Positions 31,417 to 35,604 of a DNA stretch of 35,604 nt are shown here, piece by piece. The notes under the pieces were generated by a model that saw nothing but the letters and a program-made list of their open reading frames with translations, was not told the origin of the DNA and did no database searches. Numbering within the stretch: the stretch's first letter is position 1; each line of letters opens with the position of its first letter. The stretch is from Gammaproteobacteria bacterium (GTDB lineage: Bacteria; Pseudomonadota; Gammaproteobacteria; Pseudomonadales; Pseudomonadaceae). The position numbers and the translations under genes were made by a program. The stretch spans positions 1 through 35,604 of the forward strand of contig CAJCIO010000035.1 in the NCBI GenBank assembly GCA_903970465.1, in the 5' to 3' direction.

Positions 31417-32598
31417 ATGCCCCACCCACCGCAACTCCGTATCCCTGCCACCTACCTGCGTGGCGGTACCAGCAAAGGGGTGTTCTTCAAGCTCGAAGAC
31501 CTGCCCGCCGCGGCGCAGGAACCCGGCCCCGCCCGCGACGCCCTGCTGTTGCGCGTCATCGGCAGCCCCGACCCCTATGCCAAGCAGATCGACGGCATGG
31601 GCGGCGCCACCTCCAGCACCAGCAAGACGGTGATCATTTCGCGCAGCCAGCGCCCCGGCTTCGATGTCGATTACCAGTTCGGCCAAGTGTCCATCGATTC
31701 GGCCTTCGTCGACTGGAGCGGCAATTGCGGCAATCTCTCAGCTGCGGTCGGCCCGTTCGCCATCGCCAACGGCTTGATCGACCCTGAACGCATCCCTGAA
31801 AACGGCATCGCCACGGTGCGCATCTGGCAGGTCAACATCGCCAAGACCATCATCGCCCATGTGCCGATCACTGCAGGGCAAGTTCAGGAAACCGGTGATT
31901 TCGAACTCGACGGCGTGACCTTCCCCGCCGCCGAAGTGCAGCTCGAATTTCTCGACCCCGCCGCCGATGAAGGTGACGGCGGCGGCGCCATGTTCCCTAC
32001 TGGCAACCTGGTCGACGACCTTGAAGTCCCGGGCGTCGGCACCTTTCGCGCGACCCTGATCGACGCCGGCATCCCGACCATTTTCATCGACGCCCAGGCG
32101 CTGGGCTATACCGGCACCGAGCTGCAGGACGCAATCAACAGCGACCCCAAGGCCCTGGCCATGTTCGAGACCGTGCGGGCCTATGGCGCCTTGCAAATGG
32201 GCCTGATCAAGCATCTGGACGAAGCCGTGAAGCGCCAGCACACGCCCAAGCTCGCGTTTGTCGCGCCGCCAGCGGACTACATGGCCTCCAGTGGCAAGGC
32301 TGTGGCGGCGGGCGATATCGACCTGCTGGTACGGGCGCTGTCCATGGGCAAGTTGCACCACGCGATGATGGGCACTGCGGCGGTGGCCATCGGCACGGCG
32401 GCGGCGATTCCGGGCACGCTGGTCAACCTCGCGGCCGGGGGAGTCGAGCGCACCGCGGTACGCTTCGGCCATCCATCGGGGACGCTGCGCGTCGGCGCCG
32501 AGGCTCGGTTGGAGGGCGGCCAATGGGTGGTGACCAAGGCGATCATGAGCCGCAGCGCGCGGGTGTTGATGGAAGGCTGGGTGCGAATCCCGGGCTGA
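31417..32598 (+). CDS. prpF: 2-methylaconitate cis-trans isomerase
   Basis: A 393-residue PrpF protein (diaminopimelate-epimerase fold) that isomerises the 2-methylaconitate made by AcnD so that aconitase can rehydrate it to 2-methylisocitrate. Marks are IPATYLRGGTSKGVFFKLEDLP at the start, GMGGATSSTSKTVIIS, WSGNCGNLSAAVGPFAI with the active-site Cys, and FGHPSGTLRVGAEA near the end. GGAG lies nine bases before the ATG. It is the last operon gene in the window: 33 bases after its stop a branched inverted-repeat structure begins, and the following gene is on the opposite strand. Confidence 0.96.
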   Translation: MPHPPQLRIPATYLRGGTSKGVFFKLEDLPAAAQEPGPARDALLLRVIGSPDPYAKQIDGMGGATSSTSKTVIISRSQRPGFDVDYQFGQVSIDSAFVDWSGNCGNLSAAVGPFAIANGLIDPERIPENGIATVRIWQVNIAKTIIAHVPITAGQVQETGDFELDGVTFPAAEVQLEFLDPAADEGDGGGAMFPTGNLVDDLEVPGVGTFRATLIDAGIPTIFIDAQALGYTGTELQDAINSDPKALAMFETVRAYGALQMGLIKHLDEAVKRQHTPKLAFVAPPADYMASSGKAVAAGDIDLLVRALSMGKLHHAMMGTAAVAIGTAAAIPGTLVNLAAGGVERTAVRFGHPSGTLRVGAEARLEGGQWVVTKAIMSRSARVLMEGWVRIPG

Positions 32599-32630
32599 TC
32601 CGAGGCACCCGCGCTACAGAGTGAAGCTTT

Positions 32631-32706
32631 CAAGAGAGCGTTGGCGGCCAGCCCAGTGTTGGGCTATCGGAACGAACCAGTGTGGTCCGCTCTCTTGTTG
32701 TTTTCA
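32631..32706 (+). terminator. Branched hairpin structure downstream of prpF, candidate terminator or small RNA element
   Basis: Outer arms CAAGAGAGCG (32631-32640) and CGCTCTCTTG (32688-32697) pair over ten bases. Inside are two smaller hairpins: AGCCCA...TGGGCT (32650-32665) and ACCA...TGGT (32676-32686). This gives a three-way junction followed by TTGTTTTC. It may end the prp operon, but the branched shape is more elaborate than a usual terminator. Confidence 0.5.
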
Positions 32707-32768
32707 GGGTGTGTTCCGGGGACATCTTCGCCACCTGTTCCGGCCCCTTCGCCAAAACTGTAGAAAAC

Positions 32769-33869
32769 TCAATACCCTTGTTCCTTCAAGATTTCATCCA
32801 CCGAACGAGTCGCCGGGCGTTTGTAGAACTTCAGCAGTTCGCTGGCGCGGTTGGTGAAGATGCCGTCGACACCGGCGTCCATGACCTTCTGGTAATCCAC
32901 TGGATCATCCACGGTGTAGACGTGCACCAGCAGGCCTTTGTCGTGGGTGAGTTTATTCATCCAGGGTTGCACCAGGTCCATATAGCTTTGGTCGCCCCCT
33001 TGAGTGAGGGCCGCCGAGGGTCCGGTGCCCGCGGCGCCGTTGGCTTTGGCGAAATCGATCCAGCGCTCGAACTCGGCGTGGTCCTTGGGTTGCTGCTGGG
33101 CGTAATAGGCGGCCTTGGTCTGGCCTGCGGTGGCATCAAAAGGCTTGTCCGACGCAGGCTGCATGCCGCCCTCGCCGACCCACAACAGCAGGATCTTCGG
33201 CACCTTGTGCATGTACTGATCGAGCAGCGTCAGGCTGTTGCGCTCGAAGGTCTGCAGGATCAGGTGATGACCGCTGGCCACCTCGCCATCGGCATTGATC
33301 CAGCCGCGCTGCTGGAGCTTGGCGTGAAGGTCTTTTTCGATGCCCGGAAACAACAGCGGTGCCTTGGTCTCGATGTACAGGCCGGGACGATGCTGCGGGG
33401 TCTGATCGGCGATATCGATGATCTCGTCGAGCGTGAGTATTTTCAGCCCCGCGTAGGTGGCGCGGGCACGCTGGGGATAGGCCTGGTTGAACCAGCTGCC
33501 GGCATCCAGGGTGCGCAGCTCGGCCAGGGTGAACTGACTGACGGGCTGGTCCTTGCGCTCGGGAAACTTCTGGGCGATATCGGTGGTGCGCTTGAGGTTG
33601 GTGTCGTGCAGCGCAATCAACTGTCCATCGCGGGTACGCTGCAGGTCCATCTCCAGGTAATCGGCGCCCAGCTCGCGTGCCAGCAGGTAAGACGCGCGGG
33701 TCGATTCCGGCGCGTCGAACGACGCTCCGCGGTGGGCGATCACGGCTGGCCAGGGAATGCCTGCGGCCTTGGCCAGCGCCTCGCCCGGCGAGGGGGCGGC
33801 GTACACGGTAGTGGTGGCGAGGGTCAGCGACAACGCGCTGATCAATAGGGTTTTATGCCAGCTGGACAA
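32769..33869 (-). CDS. glpQ: Glycerophosphodiester phosphodiesterase, periplasmic
   Basis: A 366-residue secreted GDPD-family enzyme that hydrolyses glycerophosphodiesters to glycerol-3-phosphate and an alcohol. A signal peptide (HKTLLISALSLTLATTTVYAAPSPG) precedes the TIM-barrel. Catalytic and calcium motifs are AHRGASFDAPESTRASYLLA (His, Arg, Glu), ADYLEMDLQRTRDGQLIALHD, and IETKAPLLFPGIE. The frame is open to 34106, but the signal peptide fits a TTG start at 33869 preceded by GGAG eight bases away; there is no ATG between that point and the signal peptide. It is convergent with prpF. It may serve phosphate or glycerol scavenging; no Pho box was recognised. Confidence 0.88.
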   Translation of the reverse strand: MSSWHKTLLISALSLTLATTTVYAAPSPGEALAKAAGIPWPAVIAHRGASFDAPESTRASYLLARELGADYLEMDLQRTRDGQLIALHDTNLKRTTDIAQKFPERKDQPVSQFTLAELRTLDAGSWFNQAYPQRARATYAGLKILTLDEIIDIADQTPQHRPGLYIETKAPLLFPGIEKDLHAKLQQRGWINADGEVASGHHLILQTFERNSLTLLDQYMHKVPKILLLWVGEGGMQPASDKPFDATAGQTKAAYYAQQQPKDHAEFERWIDFAKANGAAGTGPSAALTQGGDQSYMDLVQPWMNKLTHDKGLLVHVYTVDDPVDYQKVMDAGVDGIFTNRASELLKFYKRPATRSVDEILKEQGY

Positions 33870-34241
33870 TAGCGACGCTCCTGCGTGGTGGTTTTTGTGG
33901 TTCGAGGACGACCATAGTCGGTGCCGAAGATTACAGGCAAATGTACCCAGGGTAATCCGGGGAAACATCCTGAAACAGCGGGCAAGCGGCTCAGGTGCAG
34001 TTGCGGTCAGGACGCCCGAGCACGAGTGATTGAAGCTTGACCCTGTGGCGAGGCGCTTGCGACCTCGCCACAGGGTCGTCAGCGCCATTTCGGGCAGCAG
34101 GCCCATGCGAGGAGCGCACTACCTGCCCACTTTTCGTCGACTGTCCAGCGCCGCATTACCATGGCATAGTTTGCCCTGCACACCCGATGCCCGGCGCAGA
34201 CGCCGCGCACTACAGAGCTAACAAACGCCACAGGTGCCCGC
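33870..34241. other. Gene-free gap between divergent glpQ and acyl-CoA synthetase genes
   Basis: These 372 bases hold the glpQ ribosome-binding site on the left, a perfect REP-like hairpin (34039-34077) in the middle, and the acyl-CoA synthetase leader on the right with AGGTG before the ATG. I see no gene; the short open frames lack ribosome-binding sites and family resemblance. No promoter matched well. Confidence 0.5.
34039..34077. repeat. Perfect 15-base-pair hairpin (REP-like) upstream of the acyl-CoA synthetase
   Basis: GACCCTGTGGCGAGG (34039-34053) and CCTCGCCACAGGGTC (34063-34077) are exact complements with a nine-base loop. The CTGTGGCGAGG arm resembles one of the P. fluorescens REP types. 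It lies between divergent genes, where it could also work as a cruciform. Confidence 0.7.
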
Positions 34242-35604
34242 ATGTCCATCTACACGCAAGGCCTGGCCAAAGGGCCAGTCAATCACGTGGCCCTTACCCC
34301 GCTCAGTTTCATCGAGCGCACCGCCCACACTTACCCCGACCATCTTGCGGTCATCCATGGTTCGCTACGGCGCACCTGGGCGCAGACCTACGTGCGCTGC
34401 CGGCGCCTGGCATCGGCCCTCGCCGCCCACGGCATCGGTCCCGGCGATACGGTAGCGACCATGCTGCCGAATATCCCGCCGATGCTCGAAGCGCATTTCG
34501 GCGTGCCCATGCTCGGTGCAGTGCTCAATACCCTCAACGTCCGCCTCGACGCCACGGCCATCGCTTATATGCTGCGCCATGGCGAAGCCCGCGCATTGCT
34601 GGTCGACCGCGAGTTCGGCACGGTGATCCGCGCCGCATTGGCCCAGCTCGACAACCCGCCACTGGTGATCGATGTCAACGACCTCGAGTACCCCCAGGGC
34701 GAGCCCGTATCGGACCTCGACTACGAAGCGCTGCTGGCCAGCGGCGACCCCGACTTCGCCTGGGCCTGGCCCAGCGACGAGTGGGATGCCATCTCGCTCA
34801 ACTACACGTCCGGCACCACCGGCAACCCCAAGGGCGTGGTCTATCACCATCGCGGCGCGTTCCTCAATGCCGTGGGCAACCAGATGGCCTGGGGCATGCC
34901 CCATCATCCGGTGTACCTGTGGACCTTGCCGATGTTCCACTGCAACGGTTGGTGTTACCCCTGGACCATCACCGCCCAGGCCGGGACTCATGTGTTTTTG
35001 CGCAAGGTCGACCCCGTCAAGATCATCGAACTGATCCGCGAGCACCGCATCAGTCACTTCTGCGGCGCACCGATAGTGCTCAACGCACTGGCCAATGCAC
35101 CGGATACCACGCCCTTCGAGCATCCAGTAGCGGTGATGACGGCGGGCGCGGCGCCCCCGGCGCGGGTGATCGCTTCGGTCGAAGCCATGAACGTGCAGGT
35201 CACCCACGCCTATGGCCTGACCGAAACCTACGGCCCGGTGACCGTCTGCGCCTGGCACTCGGACTGGGACCAACACCCTGCTGATGAACGCGCCCGCCTC
35301 AAGGCGAGGCAAGGCGTGCGTTATGCGACCCTCGAAGGGCTGATGGTCGCCGACGCCAAAACGGGCCTCGCCGTCCCCCAGGACGGCAAAACCCTCGGCG
35401 AGATTTTCATGCGCGGCAACACGGTGATGAAGGGCTACCTGGGCAACGAGCAAGCTACGGCCGAGGCCTTCGCCGGCGACTGGTTCCATACCGGCGACCT
35501 GGCCGTGTGGCACCCGGATGGCTACGTCGAGGTCCGCGACCGCCTCAAGGACATCATCATCTCCGGCGGCGAGAACATCTCCACCATCGAGGTCGAGAGC
35601 GTGC
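34242..35604 (+). CDS. Acyl-CoA synthetase (AMP-dependent, medium-chain type), 3' end outside window
   Basis: 454 codons of an ANL-superfamily ligase that activates a carboxylic acid with ATP and CoA. Present are the P-loop [19 protein letters not shown], the [16 protein letters not shown] block, the adenine motif [11 protein letters not shown], and the domain junction [34 protein letters not shown]. The frame is cut at the right edge, losing the C-terminal ~90 residues with the acetylation/catalytic Lys. The wording matches the medium-chain (AlkK-like) and DmdB-like branch more than acetyl-CoA synthetases. AGGTG precedes the ATG. Propionate activation is a possible link to the prp operon, but the sequence fits a longer acyl chain. 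Confidence 0.9.
   Translation, partial: MSIYTQGLAKGPVNHVALTPLSFIERTAHTYPDHLAVIHGSLRRTWAQTYVRCRRLASALAAHGIGPGDTVATMLPNIPPMLEAHFGVPMLGAVLNTLNVRLDATAIAYMLRHGEARALLVDREFGTVIRAALAQLDNPPLVIDVNDLEYPQGEPVSDLDYEALLASGDPDFAWAWPSDEWDAISLNYTSGTTGNPKGVVYHHRGAFLNAVGNQMAWGMPHHPVYLWTLPMFHCNGWCYPWTITAQAGTHVFLRKVDPVKIIELIREHRISHFCGAPIVLNALANAPDTTPFEHPVAVMTAGAAPPARVIASVEAMNVQVTHAYGLTETYGPVTVCAWHSDWDQHPADERARLKARQGVRYATLEGLMVADAKTGLAVPQDGKTLGEIFMRGNTVMKGYLGNEQATAEAFAGDWFHTGDLAVWHPDGYVEVRDRLKDIIISGGENISTIEVESV

Noticed and set aside
32706..32756. Imperfect direct repeat of TGTTCCGG...TTCGCCA near the end of glpQ
   Set aside because: Two copies of ~20 bases with several mismatches, with no symmetry or link to another feature; likely chance.

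Overview
The window reads as a chromosomal segment of a Pseudomonas species, probably of the P. fluorescens/P. putida lineage. The evidence is high-GC coding sequence with Pseudomonas-type codon use, Pseudomonas-style REP/REPIN palindromes (GTGGGAGC...GCGAAG family) between genes, the acnD/prpF form of the methylcitrate operon, a FolE2 gene behind a Zur-like box, and several chemoreceptor and MHS-family transporter genes. This is accessory catabolism and stress physiology. I see no rRNA, tRNA, prophage, insertion sequence or CRISPR array.

Layout. 1-266 is the 3' end of a LysR-type regulator. 384-3219 is a small shikimate/quinate-type locus: a LysR regulator divergent from an MHS transporter that overlaps aroQ. 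The transporter carries a one-base frameshift in a G run. 3361-4284 holds a stand-alone RibD-like deaminase and a divergent YgiN-like monooxygenase. 4291-5784 is a chemoreceptor with an unusual His-rich multi-membrane-pass sensor. 5888-10811 is a TetR regulator divergent from a three-gene tripartite efflux operon (HlyD/EmrA adaptor, EmrB-type MFS pump, NodT-type outer-membrane factor). 10902-12527 is a classical chemoreceptor behind a good FliA (sigma-28) promoter. 12622-14764 holds a Gfo/Idh/MocA oxidoreductase and folE2, and 14968-17169 is glgX.

17175-17876 is a tandem array of about 122-bp units, each made of two inverted REP elements (six and five copies of the two halves). It is followed by a LacI-family regulator (17938-18981), a higBA toxin-antitoxin pair on the minus strand (19036-19642), and gudD (glucarate dehydratase). 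The gudD promoter contains a perfect LacI-type palindrome between its -35 and -10 elements. Next come a sodium:solute symporter, a D-2-hydroxyacid dehydrogenase and an MHS transporter.

25650-32598 is the propionate (2-methylcitrate) operon: a GntR/FCD regulator, prpB, prpC, acnD and prpF, with REPIN elements in two of its intergenic gaps, paired TGTCGACA operators upstream and a branched RNA-like structure just after prpF. No prpD is present here. 32769-33869 (minus) is a secreted glycerophosphodiester phosphodiesterase with a likely TTG start. 34242 to the right edge is a truncated acyl-CoA synthetase.

The best candidates for new biology are regulatory and architectural: the REPIN array, the LacI regulator/gudD unit split by higBA, the FliA promoter with an adjoining palindrome on the second chemoreceptor, the spaced higBA operators with a possibly leaderless toxin mRNA, and the branched element after prpF. 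I did not find a wholly unknown multi-gene system.
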